DNA of 64,000 nt, taken from positions 57,418,091-57,482,090 of the forward strand of contig JACMZG010001863.1 of NCBI GenBank assembly GCA_018340805.1, given 5' to 3'. Below the pieces are notes generated by a model that saw only the letters and a program-made list of their open reading frames with translations, made no database searches and had not been told where the DNA came from. The DNA comes from Microvelia longipes (Eukaryota > Arthropoda > Insecta > Hemiptera > Veliidae). Below, in pieces: positions 47,950 through 58,560 of this stretch (positions are counted from its first letter, which is position 1; every line of letters starts with the position of its first letter). The position numbers and the translations under genes were made by a program.

Positions 47950-48676
47950 TTGATATCTGTACTAATTTTCAAATCTCTTGCATTAATTCAATCGGAGCTA
48001 GGATGATGCATGCATATTCGCATGCATATAATTCAGACGAAGATATTTGTAAAGCCACTCCAAGAGACCTAAAAATCTCTGAAACGGATAATTGAGGCGA
48101 AATCCCGGTTTCGGAATTTTAATAAGGCGCGATCGAATATCCACGGCCTTCTAGAACATTGGATCACCAACAAACTTTTTTTATAACTTTTTTTTCAAAA
48201 CTTTCAGTAATTACCCGGATTTGTGATAAATGAAGCCTATTTCCGTAATCTGCACGCTCTTTTGGTTAATCTCAAAGAGTATTTACATTCACTCAACGAT
48301 TTATTTTTAATCTAACTTGGTACATAGGTACATAACTACTGTTAGACGTCAATGTTATCTACCTGATTTGTGTTATATTTTGACATGTCATATTTGTTAA
48401 CATTGACGTCTAACAGTAGTTATGTATGTACCAAGTCAGATTAAAAATAAATCGTTGAGTGAATGTAAATACTCTTTGAGATTAACCAAAAGAGCGTGCA
48501 GATTACGGAAATAGGCTTCATTTATCACAAATCCGGGTAATTACTGAAAGTTTTGAAAAAAAAGTTATAAAAAAAGTTTGTTGGTGATCCAATGTTCTAG
48601 AAGGCCGTGGATATTCGATCGCGCCTTATTACAAGTACAATACTTTTTACTGTATACCTAAGCTATAAACAAGGAA
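47950..48676 (-). mobile_element. Family B copy carrying a palindromic insertion
   Basis: The left part (47950-48121) follows the reversed family B order: a GATATCTGTACTAA block, CGGAGCTAGGATGATG, CTGAAACGGATAATTGAGG, CCCGGTTTCGG. It is split at TTTTA and resumes at 48630 with ACAAGTACAATACTTTTTAC and CTGTATACCTAAGCTATAAA. The intact order at 7640-7712 shows the two halves were once contiguous. The copy ends about 35 bp left of the splice donor at 48712. Confidence 0.75.
48122..48629. mobile_element. Near-perfect palindromic TIR element inserted at TA
   Basis: A 508-bp element with ~235-bp arms and a ~40-bp centre. Ends are ATAAGGCGCGATCGAATATC and its complement, flanked by TA at 48120-48121 and 48630-48631. 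Arms differ at only a few positions (for example ACTTGGTACATAGGTACATA against TATGTATGTACCAAGT near the centre). No coding capacity. Target TA and long inverted repeats fit a Tc1/mariner-type MITE, but this is inferred. The transcript would be a long hairpin. Confidence 0.94.
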
Positions 48677-48712
48677 ATGTCAAAATTAGGTAAAATAAAA
48701 TATTTGACTTAC

Positions 48713-48770
48713 TTTGAATCATTTTGATCTTGGATATATCCCGCGAGTAGTACTGCAGTTCCGTCTTCAT
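48713..48770 (-). CDS. Putative first coding exon of an unidentified gene
   Basis: On the minus strand an ATG at 48770 opens MKTELQYYSRDISKIKMIQ and runs 58 bases to a strong splice donor, CAAA|GTAAGT, with GT at 48712-48711. The start context (GGAAGAAA before ATG) is favourable, and an in-frame TGA lies about 45 bases upstream with no ATG between. Base composition is much less AT-rich than its surroundings and codon use is varied. Family B begins about 35 bases into the presumed intron. Later exons are not recognised in the window. I do not recognise the protein; the peptide is hydrophilic with no signal peptide or membrane segment. A chance ORF is possible. Confidence 0.45.
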
Positions 48771-48918
48771 TTTCTTCCTTGTTAGTAACCGGACACTACT
48801 CTTTCAAATATTTTCGCTAAGGAAACTCGGTAAAACACAAAACTGTAGCTCTTTCGACCAGTCTATAGAACGCGGTGTCGTTCCACTGGCGTCCGTGATG
48901 TCCTGGGATATACTGAAT
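48771..48918 (-). promoter_or_regulatory. Putative 5' UTR and initiator
   Basis: Upstream of the exon the minus strand stays relatively GC-rich for about 150 bases. GATTCAGTATATCCC at about 48906-48920 contains TCAGT, the arthropod initiator consensus; taking its A as +1 puts the start at 48914 and gives a 144-base leader. No TATA box is seen at -30. Downstream position +28 reads AGTGGA, only partly like a DPE. Confidence 0.35.
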
Positions 48919-48960
48919 CCCACTCTGTCCTGTATTCATTGGCGAGAGAGATCACGATCA

Positions 48961-49299
48961 GCTGACTCGACTAAAGATTTAAGGGAAAACAAAAACATTT
49001 ATGTCCAGTAATAAAAACAAACTCATTCCATTAAAAAACATTTCGTTATTTAATACACGCGAATTTATGAAGTAAATTTACCTGAAAAATAAAATTTTCT
49101 TTTTCAACACTTATTTAATTTAATTAATCTTTTAACATACATACTTTTAAAATTGATTGATAATATTATTTAGTTTATCCCGTTAGAGTCAGTATGTTAC
49201 AGTGAACTGTTCACTAGTTCTATGACATTAGAGTCAATTGAATATACTATTACTTGCAATTTTTTAAATTATGTTATACATTAGAACACAAAAAAAACT
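48961..49299. other. AT-rich interval, nothing recognised
   Basis: Would lie upstream of the putative promoter; no motif stands out. Confidence 0.4.
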
Positions 49300-49388
49300 C
49301 ATTCATTTTCCTCTTTCTTATCCACATGTATACAGAAAAGTATTGTGTTTGTACGAAAAATCCGAAACCGGAAGTTCAAGTTAATTAT
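49300..49388 (+). mobile_element. Family B end fragment
   Basis: CCTCTTTCTTATCCACATGT, ATACAGAAAAGTATTGTGTT, AAAAATCCGAAACCGGAAGT match 4648-4712. Confidence 0.65.
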
Positions 49389-49389
49389 T

Positions 49390-49576
49390 ACTTCGTTCAC
49401 ACACGGGGTTTCGCAGGGGGTTAAATCCCGTGTTTAACTAACCCTTAGTGGTTCAACCCCAACCGTTCACATGGTATTTTTAACCTACAGACTCTACCTC
49501 TATAAAAACGAGTTTCAGGGTTGAAACCTGTGTTCAATCCCATTAATACAACTGCTGGTTAACCGTTATTGAACGT
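49390..49576 (-). mobile_element. Family F MITE, copy 2
   Basis: In reverse orientation to 32300-32497. It keeps ACTTCGTTCACACACGGGGT, GGTTCAACCCCAACCGTTCA, GGTTGAAACCTGTGTTCAAT. The far terminus is degraded and runs into a TA array. Confidence 0.75.
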
Positions 49577-49582
49577 TATATA

Positions 49583-49626
<44 letters not shown>

Positions 49627-49651
49627 TGTGTGTGTGTGTGTGTATGTGTTG
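49577..49651. repeat. (TA)n followed by (GT)n microsatellite
   Basis: TA array to 49624, then GT repeats to 49651. Confidence 0.96.
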
Positions 49652-50334
49652 TGAGGCTCTCATAAATATTTTGCTGGGGGCCCCCAAAGCCGTAGCTTCG
49701 CCTCTGTGATTGAGGAAACGTTAGAAACTATGAAAAGAAGACAAAGTAAATTCGAAGACAAATTATTTGTAGTTAGTAATTTAATTAATTTAATTGAATT
49801 GTTGTAAATCTATATTTTAAAGAGTACTCCTATTCACTTGAACACCTTAAGTTTATCTCGCTCAATAAAAGTATTCATAAAAGCGACGAATAAAAATGAT
49901 AAAGAATACTGTACAATAATCTCGAATATTCGAACTAAAAACGTCTGTCAAGAGCGATCAGCTTTAGCTAACCATCATTTAACTACTGAAATATGTTGAC
50001 TTATCATTTACTCTACCGTTTGAATCTATATAAGTCATATCTGCCTCTCTTATTTAATATATTTAGTGTATTATAGGTTTACGAAGCCTTATCTCTGTGC
50101 TTCTTACACTACACATAGACATATAATTACTATAGAGTGGCCCAGTCAGTTAAATTGTCAAATATTAAAAAACTAACATGAACATTTTTGATGATTATTA
50201 TATTCAAATAAAATGTACGACAATAATGTGTGTTTAAGACATCCCTTTATAATTTTAACAAAACACAAACAGTCAACTGCCCTCTCTAATGACATATCTT
50301 AAATTTATAATTAAATTAACACATTGAGATATAT
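49652..50334. other. AT-rich interval, nothing recognised
   Basis: No gene or repeat supported. Confidence 0.45.
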
Positions 50335-50462
50335 ATATATATTAATAGAGGGAGCTACCATATCTTAATACATTGGGAGGCTTGAAAGATCTTTTTTAGG
50401 ACCCTCAGGAGCTCTGTGTAACCTAGCTATCACCCGATCTAAAAGGTTATAGTAAATCAATT
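50335..50462 (+). repeat. ~130-bp dispersed repeat, copy 2
   Basis: Matches 46545-46690; the CCCTCAGGAGCTCTGTGTAA core is identical. Confidence 0.7.
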
Positions 50463-50597
50463 GTTATTGGGCTTGTAAAACTTAAAAGAATACTTACTTA
50501 TGGCACTTTAATAGAAAAGTGACCCCTTTTTGGTGGTTCTTATTTTATAAAAGTATCACATTATAGAAAAGTTATCCCCCAATCAAAACTGAATTAA

Positions 50598-50765
50598 ACA
50601 TAAAAAAACTAAAGATATTCAATCCCTAACGGGACCGAATGTGGAATTAGGGGTTTTGGGTGGTGGGACAATATTAATTACATTTAAATTGCCTGGATAT
50701 ATTCAATCTCTTACGGGACAGAATGTGGAAATTTGGGGTTTTGGGTGGGGAAATATTATTTTAAT
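50598..50765. repeat. ~85-bp direct duplication
   Basis: Two units with ATTCAATCCCTAACGGGACC and GGGGTTTTGGGTGG against ATTCAATCTCTTACGGGACA and GGGGTTTTGGGTGG. A hairpin GGACACATAAGG/CCTTATGTGTCC follows at 50796-50821. Confidence 0.85.
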
Positions 50766-50821
50766 ATAAATAGAAGGGGGCCTTATTCTATAAAAGGACA
50801 CATAAGGCTCCTTATGTGTCC

Positions 50822-51372
50822 AAGATAATGTGTAAATGATAGTCCAATAGGCTGATATGGCGTCCTGGGCTCAGGCCTAGGACCACCAATGGGGATTCAA
50901 ACAGTCGTAGATGGTCTATGTTAAGGTGTTAAGGCAAAGTCTTTGTTAAGTTAAACCGTTTCATAACTAATTTCACAATCCCCTCCTCATAGCCACATGA
51001 CTACAATTAACGTATATAAACGTAAAAATCCCAACTCAAATATTTACGAGCCTGTAGTGTGAACTGGCCTGAGGGTAATCCCTGGCACAGACGCGACTTG
51101 ACATATCACCTTTCACTTCTTATAACTTTGTTCACAATATACAATTCCATAAATGATTATGTAATATTCCTGAACCTGGCACAGAGGCTCAGCAAAGTCA
51201 TTTGAAGAGAATTTTCTTTAAAAACAATTTATTCCATTGGTGAATTTAATATTTTCGCGGTGTGAATGTTGGATGGCGGGGTTGTAGCGGAGTGTGGCCA
51301 AGCCTTGACTACGATTTTTTTTTCAAACGAATATAACAACATAAAACGAACTTTATAAGATAGATTACATTA
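50822..51372. other. Interval without recognised gene
   Basis: Two occurrences of CCTGGCACAGA (about 51083 and 51176). No gene supported. Confidence 0.4.
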
Positions 51373-51496
51373 ATACACACACACACACACAACAACACAC
51401 ACACACACACATTATATATATATATATATAATTATATATATATATTATATATATATATATTTTATATATATTATATATCTATATTATTATATATTG
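51373..51496. repeat. (CA)n followed by (TA)n microsatellite
   Basis: CA array to 51411 and interrupted TA array to 51496. Confidence 0.97.
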
Positions 51497-51815
51497 AAGC
51501 AAAGGAAATAATGTGGCATATTATAATATCCACATTTTGTGCTAATCAGATTTTGTCAAGTGATAAATAATTCACAGTGCATAATACCTAATTGGTCAAT
51601 GTGATGATATGCACAAAATACCTATGTTTAAATATCATTTATACATCACATATCTGAGTTGGGGTTTAATCTACTCGATATACTGTGGGCGAAAGTAAAA
51701 AAATAAATGCCTGTTTAGAGTTTAACAGGGACATCATGAATGAGTTCAGAAAAAGCTGAACTGTTCAGTTTTTGTCGTTTCAGTTCAGTTTACTTAGAGG
51801 ATTGTTGGCTCAACT

Positions 51816-52545
51816 ATCGCGATTCAAAGAGATGTTGTAAGGTTGGCAAGACCAATGGCGGGAAACGAAAGGGTGATCAAATTTTTTTTTATCATAGGAT
51901 TAGCATGGAGCCGTTGAAAATTCTTCTTTTTTCCTTTATTTTAATTTTATAATGAGGTAAAATTAATAGAAAGACCATCGGGCTAAAAATGGCCAATAAT
52001 TTCATAGATAAATACTTCGATTATTCCGGATTTCAAATATAGAATCAGGCTCTTATAACGGACTTGGATTTGTCCGATTTAACCCAGAATAATAATACCT
52101 AAACGGACAATTTAAACAAAATTTTACAAAACATGAATTTATTGAGTATTTTATTTTAGTGTGTAAAAATTGATTGATAAATTAAAAACCCATTACGGTG
52201 AAAATCGGCTTGTATCAGTAATTTAAATACCTGTAATTACTAATTTAAACAATTTAATGCAATTAAAGGTAATTTTGTGTGTTTGTGTAAACTAAATTAT
52301 TTAAAAGTAAACATAATTAACAATATTAATAAATTATTTTCATTTGCATCTATACTTAATTTAAATACTCGTAGACAACCCATTAAATCCTTTTTTCAAC
52401 GAAATGCGATTTGACTGAGTTCATACGCCTAAATTAATTAAATTAAAGCACTTTGATAAAATTTAAAGAATTATCGTGACAAATTAGAAAAACCAAAAAC
52501 TCCCATCACGGTTATCTTATCACGACGATTACGCGATCTTACAGT
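51816..52545. mobile_element. Family A TIR element, copy 3 (decayed right end)
   Basis: Collinear with copies 1 and 2 from ATCGCGATTCAAAG to AAAACTCCCATCACG. It carries many scattered one-base deletions and the right terminus is altered (ACGCGATCTTAC). The plus-strand frame at 51740-51952 runs into it and is not a gene. Confidence 0.85.
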
Positions 52546-52972
52546 TTGTAACGCAAGAAACATTTTAATTGACAAAATAACTGTTTTCTATATAAAACTG
52601 ACATTTATAATTATTCTAATTTCAGTTTAAACATAACCTAGTAATGAACTTAATAATTATAATTTATATTATTATTATTGTAATATGTGTACATTAACAC
52701 CCTTAATCATATCAAAACTAAGTATATTGTTTAAACATATTAACTGCTTTATTAATAATAAAATAATAATAATATATGGACAAGATGTATCGTTGCATTA
52801 TTTTGTCTGTTGGTCTCCATAATTTAATATTTCAGATACATTAGAAATCAGACACCAGGTATGAAAAATAATTAAAAATACCTGGCGTGGTGTGTTAATA
52901 ATACGAATAATTATTATTAGAATTTTTAAAACTATATGGCGCTCGCAGCCCGCTTATCTTTGATATTTTAAG
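52546..52972. other. AT-rich interval, nothing recognised
   Basis: No gene or repeat supported. Confidence 0.45.
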
Positions 52973-53070
52973 AAACACTAGCTATGTATGACGATGAAGA
53001 CACGTTGGACTCAGGAATTACCTTCTACTTAAAACAAGCGTTAGAAATGTTTTGTGGCAAACATTTTTGA
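52973..53070 (+). other. Possible terminal exon (weak)
   Basis: After an acceptor-like CTTTGATATTTTAAG the frame reads TLAMYDDEDTLDSG, then ITFYLKQALEMFCGKHF and TGA at 53068-53070. An in-frame TAA lies just before the acceptor, so it could only be used spliced, or from the internal ATG at 52984. Composition is protein-like, but I recognise no family, and no poly(A) signal is close. It is on the opposite strand to the exon at 48.7 kb. Confidence 0.2.
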
Positions 53071-54170
53071 TGTTTTGAACCTTGAACGAATTTTTATCCG
53101 AAAATATGTTGAATTTAACGAGACGCTGTAACCACATCTACTTGAGATTAGCCAGCTCTATTCTTAGGATATTTATATGAATGGAAGTACATTTTTGTTT
53201 GCAAAGCCGCTAACTTATAATAATAACTGCTCGGTGAGCAAAGCAGGTCGTGTGATGCGAAGTGGTCGCAAGGCGGTTCACATTATAAAAATTAGCTAAA
53301 TACATGTCAAAATGTCATGTAATAAAAAAAATATGTAAATCAACAATTTATATAAAACAACGACCTACACATAGGCATTCTTTCCTATTGACCGAATGCT
53401 CGCAAAGGATTTATCCAAATATTGCATTGGGTGATTTTTTAAAATCGAAGATTATTTTGGTTTTGTTGAAACAACCAAATTGTCCATCCTCCGTGAGTGT
53501 TAAAATATTTCTGGCAATTCTTTATTAACATTTTTAAAAGTAAAATTAATATTTATTTTTATACCATACATCCGACGATAGGGGTCCCTCTGTTAGTTCG
53601 GATGGTGGGGCATAAAAATTTTATATAGAGTATTGCTGAGTGACTAAATTACTGTCAATCAGGCCCTTTTGGCGTAGATTAAATATAGAGGCCCCTTTCA
53701 GCCCCCGCATGCAGATTAAATATAGCTCTAAATAGAGAAATTAAATATTTATTTTGAAGCTTTTAATGTAATGAAGCTGTGCAATCTCGTGTTTAGACTT
53801 TGCTTCTTTCTGTTTTTGTGTTCGATTGTTATTAGAGAACATCGCGTGTAGCTGATATATAAATTGAAATTGTTTTTTTATATCTCCGTTTATCACATTT
53901 TGGTGAAATTAAAGCGTATTTCAATGTAAATAAATTTTTGATGAATAAACTGATTTGTTTTGTGAGTGAAAATGTGAAATCTCATATTGAATTTCAACCC
54001 GTGTAAAAAAATACAATTTTATTCTGTGTCGTTAAATGAAAGAAAAATTAGAATGGTCAATTTAAAAATCATTCTTTCTTTTACATTGGTACGACAAAAA
54101 TATATAATTTGTCTATTCATACATACTTTGACTATATTTAAAAGATACTTTAGTTAAATCACAGAAGTAG
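53071..54170. other. AT-rich interval, no gene recognised
   Basis: The plus-strand frame at 53304 shows no recognised domain. Confidence 0.4.
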
Positions 54171-54175
54171 AAATG

Positions 54176-54245
54176 TATTGGGTGAGGACAGTACTTAGAT
54201 AGGTGACCGCCTAACCCTATACTGGTCACGTGGGGTATTTGCGAA
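54176..54245 (+). other. 5S rRNA-like fragment
   Basis: GGACAGTACTTAGATAGGTG then ACCGCCTAA matches the box C region of animal 5S rRNA (AGTACTTGGATGGGTGACCG), closer than the family B segments in this part. The flanks do not match 5S. It is a remnant or SINE head, not a gene. Confidence 0.5.
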
Positions 54246-55385
54246 CCCGGAGTTGATGTATGCTTACCGTTTCTGCCTATTTTATATATTTAGGTATTTT
54301 GTTAATTTGTTATGTTTCATATCTATGCTTATGTAGTCTATCTATGAACGTGTATTTAGTATATTTACTTATTTTTTTTCTTTGAATAGTTTAGGTTTAA
54401 TTAATTTTATTAATTAGGTTTATTGTCATTCTTACACCGGGACGGCTGTGTGAGACTGGCCAGTTGTGTATTTACCTAGTTTTGTTTTTTTATTATTCCA
54501 GTAATGGAAGTATATTTATTTATTTGATTCCTCTGCCCTATTCGTTAACATGACTATTATTTTCTAGACGTGGCATGGGAAAAGTTTAGTGTAGGGGAAT
54601 TTTAAGTTAGTTGTAATGACAGGGTCATGAGAGCTGGTAAGAATGTGTGGCAGTCACTGAGTATTATATAACGCGTAGTTAGTGCTGCGTAACATGGAGG
54701 CCAGATTTGTGGTTGGGTTTACACTCTAATACCACAATTAGGTTTCAGCAATCAAACCATAATGGCCTCGGTTTCTTGGTTGATCTGCGGAATTATTAGG
54801 TATTTATTTGCAGAACCAATTTAATTCAGGTAATGTGGCGAGGCTAATACCACGAGTACCAGAATTCCTCCCGAAGCTTGGTGCCACGCACTGATGGGAT
54901 CAATTATTATTTCACGTCACCAGAACCTTTTCCCATGTAACTAGATTTTTCGTGTAGTTTTTTTGGATTGCAATTTACTGTATTTATTTTACATGGATTA
55001 CCTATTAGGCATTTTGATGTTCTTTTTCTTTTCTATGGCCAAAGAAGAAATTATGTCTCAGTGGGTTATGGTACTTTAGATTTGTTGGACCTGAAAAAAA
55101 GAAAGAAAAAAAATTTAAATTGTTTGTATTTAATTTCTTTAAACTCGTAGCTTTGATTGCACCTGGCGTACATACAGCTTGGTACCATATTCTTTCTTTA
55201 TTTTGGTGGGTACTTGCTATCTCGAGCCTTGGCATTCTACAGCAGAAGTCAAACTAAAAGAGTCCTTAGTTTTAAGACCATGAAGTAACATGGCCCTAAT
55301 TTCTATTGTCTGTGTGACAAAGTTTTGGTATGAAGCAAACTTTGACATTTTAGCTAAGCCCGTGCTCCACTGAGCTAGAAGGCTC
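54246..55385. other. Interval without recognised gene
   Basis: A less AT-rich stretch at 54590-54920 has no extended open frame. Short overlapping frames at 54968 and 55005 lack recognisable domains. Confidence 0.35.
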
Positions 55386-56202
55386 TACACTGAGAAAAAT
55401 AATTCTGAAATCGATTAACTAAAAATTAGTTAAGACCATTTTCATTGGTTAAGACTAGAATTTCATTTACGTTAAATTAATTCTAGCCATCCGAACCACA
55501 CGCTTTTAGTAGATCCAACTAATTGATTTTAGTTAAGAGCTGTATAACTGTAATACAGCTGTATCAACTATATTATTGTTATTTACAATGACGAACTAGT
55601 TAGTTTCATTCAATTTTTTTAGTTGGCTTATCTAAACGCGTTTAGTTGAAATCTTTATAATTCTCCAACCATTCTTTAGTTGAGATAAACAATTAAATAG
55701 CTATGGCCAAGACGTGATTTAGTTATATCAAGTCACCAAAATAGTTGTGCCAGAACTCGACATTTGCTACTGAGTATCTGGTTAAGTTAACTAGAATGTT
55801 TAGTTAACTACAGCTATATGCATGGAGTTATGAGCTGATTTAAAATTTATAATTTAATAATTAATGTAATTAATTAATTATGAACTAAAAATGTACGAAC
55901 AATAATATATGAACTGAATAGACAATACACGTAGTCTGGCGCTTAATTTTTCATGATTCCCCAAGATTGATGTCACATGTATACTATACGTTCGAATTTT
56001 TCGTTTTAATCGTGTGAATTTAATTTTAATTTAATTTTAGGGGCCCTAACTACTCTCTGTACGCCACTGGGGAAACTAAGGAAGATTTTAAAAGAAAACT
56101 AAACACTACTTGACTATTATAGACATGATAGGCAGTCAAACGAGGAAGTTGGATTCTCTATCTTACACTTTCAAGAGTAAAAAGAAGTAGTTAATAATTC
56201 TA

Positions 56203-56430
56203 GCGCGGTGGTCCGCATGTCGGGCGTATTTCCTTTGGATGCGAGAACCCAAACCCATATATATATGGGTTTGACCGGGTTAATGACGTCACAAAAACCT
56301 GTTTTGCTATAGGGTTCGTGTCCTCCCGAAGGTTGATTTTTGTACCAAGTTTGGTTAAAAAATATTAATCCGTTCGAAAGATAGAGTGTTTACTAGAAAG
56401 TATCTAGAAATACATATATATATATATAAT

Positions 56431-56488
<58 letters not shown>

Positions 56489-56620
56489 TTTTGCGAAACG
56501 TATTTTTTCGTCATTAGAGAACTCTGAAACGGATTTGTGTCGTGGTCCAAGGTTCGAATTCCGCCCTGACGCCTATCCCATTAGCGAATTTTATTCCCAA
56601 AGGAAATTCGCTAAAAAGAA
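56203..56620 (+). mobile_element. Family C copy with TA array and B-box-like motif
   Basis: Left AGCGCGGTGGTCCGCATGTC then GGGCGTATTTCCTTTGG; right CCCAAAGGAAATTCGC, which is inverse to it. A TA array lies at 56412-56486. Just before the right end, GTGGTCCAAGGTTCGAATTC then CGCCCTGACGCC resembles the T-arm/B-box half of a tRNA. This mix of TIR-like ends and a B box leaves the class open. Confidence 0.6.
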
Positions 56621-57428
56621 GGATTGTCACATGCAATTCTTATTTTTGTTTGTATTTAGCTGCATATGCCTCAAACTCCAAGTTTGATTTACATGAAAAG
56701 TGTTTTGAGTTGTGAGAACCACCTCTAACCACCAGAATATCACCTCATGGAGCATGTTTCTTATGCTTTGTGTCATTGAAATCGGTGCAGCCGTTTGTCC
56801 TGCAGCATGGTTAGAAGACAAGGACACGTGAAGCACGTGCATTGCATGAACTGGCTCATATAAGTGGTATATTGTAGTGGGAATGGCCGTATAACGTTAG
56901 AATTTCAAAGGGACTTTATCCCTCTGGTCCCCTTTCCCAATGCGTGGTTTCGTTGGGAGAAAATTCATGTTATAAATGGCATGCATGTAGCAATTTTCAG
57001 CCCTGCTAGGACTTGTCAAGACACATCACTTGTGGTGTTTAACGTCTAATTTTTCAATTCCTGTTGGAAATAACTAAAACTTATTTGGTTTTATGTTTCT
57101 TTTAGTTATTCCAGTAAAATTCTATTTGTTACTTCGTTTCTTTGAGTTATTCTAGTAAAATTCTAGTAGGAGACAACAAATGTAATGTAAGTTTAGATAC
57201 CTCTACCAGAAAATTCTGGTTGAGGGCGATTCTAGTAGATTTGATTAAGTGTAGTTAGGTCAAAGGGAATTTCCACTGAAGAGTACATTACGTTTAGTTA
57301 AAACCTATGGTTTGTCCAGTTAAGTACAACAAATATCCCCACTCTAGCGTCCCAAAGCCCTCTACTGAAGCTTTATCTCACTCACAGTATTTCTCGAGCT
57401 CTCGTGCTCGTGCGTGATCTTTGCTATT

Positions 57429-57640
57429 TTACAGTGCTTAACTCTCTGTGTGATTAGTGCATTTCAATTAAATGAAAGTGATAGTTACAGTACCTAACTC
57501 GGTGTGATTAGTGAATTTCAATTTAATTAAAGTGATAGCTACAGTGTTTAACTCTCGTGTGATTAGTGCATTTCAATTTAACTAAAGTGATAGCTACAGT
57601 GCTTAGATTAGTGCATTTCATTTAATTAAAGTGATAGCTA
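57429..57640. repeat. ~55-bp minisatellite
   Basis: Four units with GTGTGATTAGTGCATTTCAA, AAAGTGATAGCTACAGTG. A 20-bp-arm hairpin (AACGTATGAATGTTAACATC with one mismatch) follows at 57652-57694. Confidence 0.9.
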
Positions 57641-57742
57641 CAACAGTATGAAACGTATGAATGTTAACATCCGAGATGTTAACCTTCATACGTTACATGG
57701 CCTCCTGGTTAGAGACAAGGTTCCACGGAGGTATCCTCAGTG

Positions 57743-58400
57743 GGTGATCCAGCAAAGAGTGGGGGTAAAAATCACTTAAATGGAAATATCTCCGTTTCTA
57801 AGCAAAATATAAAAATTCTAAACTGTACTTTACTTCTAATTTTTATTCTGCACATTTTAAGACCCGTTTCAATCTTCTGGAGCAAACAACAGTGGCGCAA
57901 TTTAAGAACTACAATTTTTAACGTACAGCCTATCGTTTAGTTTAAAAATCCCCAAGGTCATAAGTATTTTGGGGATTGACCAATCATAGAAGCCGCTGCC
58001 AACCTCTCACTTAAAAAGAGAAAAAAAAATCCCTACCACAATAACCGCTGCAGGGAAAAAACCTTCTTCCCGGCATTCGTTCACTTAGTTTAAGGTTCTT
58101 CTTTTCATTACATCGTTTTGAAAACTACTTTCAAATTAATCTTAAAATTATATTTAAAATAAAACTACACAAAAGAAATGTAAAAAAACATCGCCAAGAA
58201 AATACGGGTAAAATAACCTAATTTGTTTGCATAGTTTTTTCCCGCTCCCTTCTTGCAGGGATTTTTTCTCAAGATTCAGTGGTGTCTAAACTGACCTGTC
58301 AAGATTTTTAAACTAAACGATAGACTTTAGTTCTCAAATTGCTTAGAACCGATGATATTTCCGTTTAAGTGATTTTACCTCCACTCTTTGCGGGATCCCC
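57743..58400. mobile_element. TIR element nested in element H
   Basis: The left arm GATCCAGCAAAGAGTGGGGG then TAAAAATCACTTAAATGGAA pairs with the right arm TTCCGTTTAAGTGATTTTAC then CTCCACTCTTTGCGGGATCC. A second inverted pair (CTATCGTTTAGTTTAAAAAT) lies at 57927-57947 and 58305-58325. About 658 bp, no gene; the plus-strand frame at 57740 is incidental. No target duplication found. Confidence 0.85.
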
Positions 58401-58506
58401 TTAAGAAAATGACTCTACATCTTTCTTTGTATGTTAAATAGTTGCTATAATACACAATAAATTATATCATTACATAAGTTATTATATAATTAATAATTCA
58501 TAGATT

Positions 58507-58560
58507 ACTTACTTACTTACTTATTATTACTTACTTACTTACTTAATTACTTAATTTAAT
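58507..58560. repeat. (CTTA)n microsatellite
   Basis: Runs of ACTT tetranucleotides with small breaks. Confidence 0.9.

Noticed and set aside
55005..55235. Overlapping open frames on both strands near 55 kb
   Set aside because: Short, with lysine/phenylalanine runs from poly-A/poly-T, and no domain.
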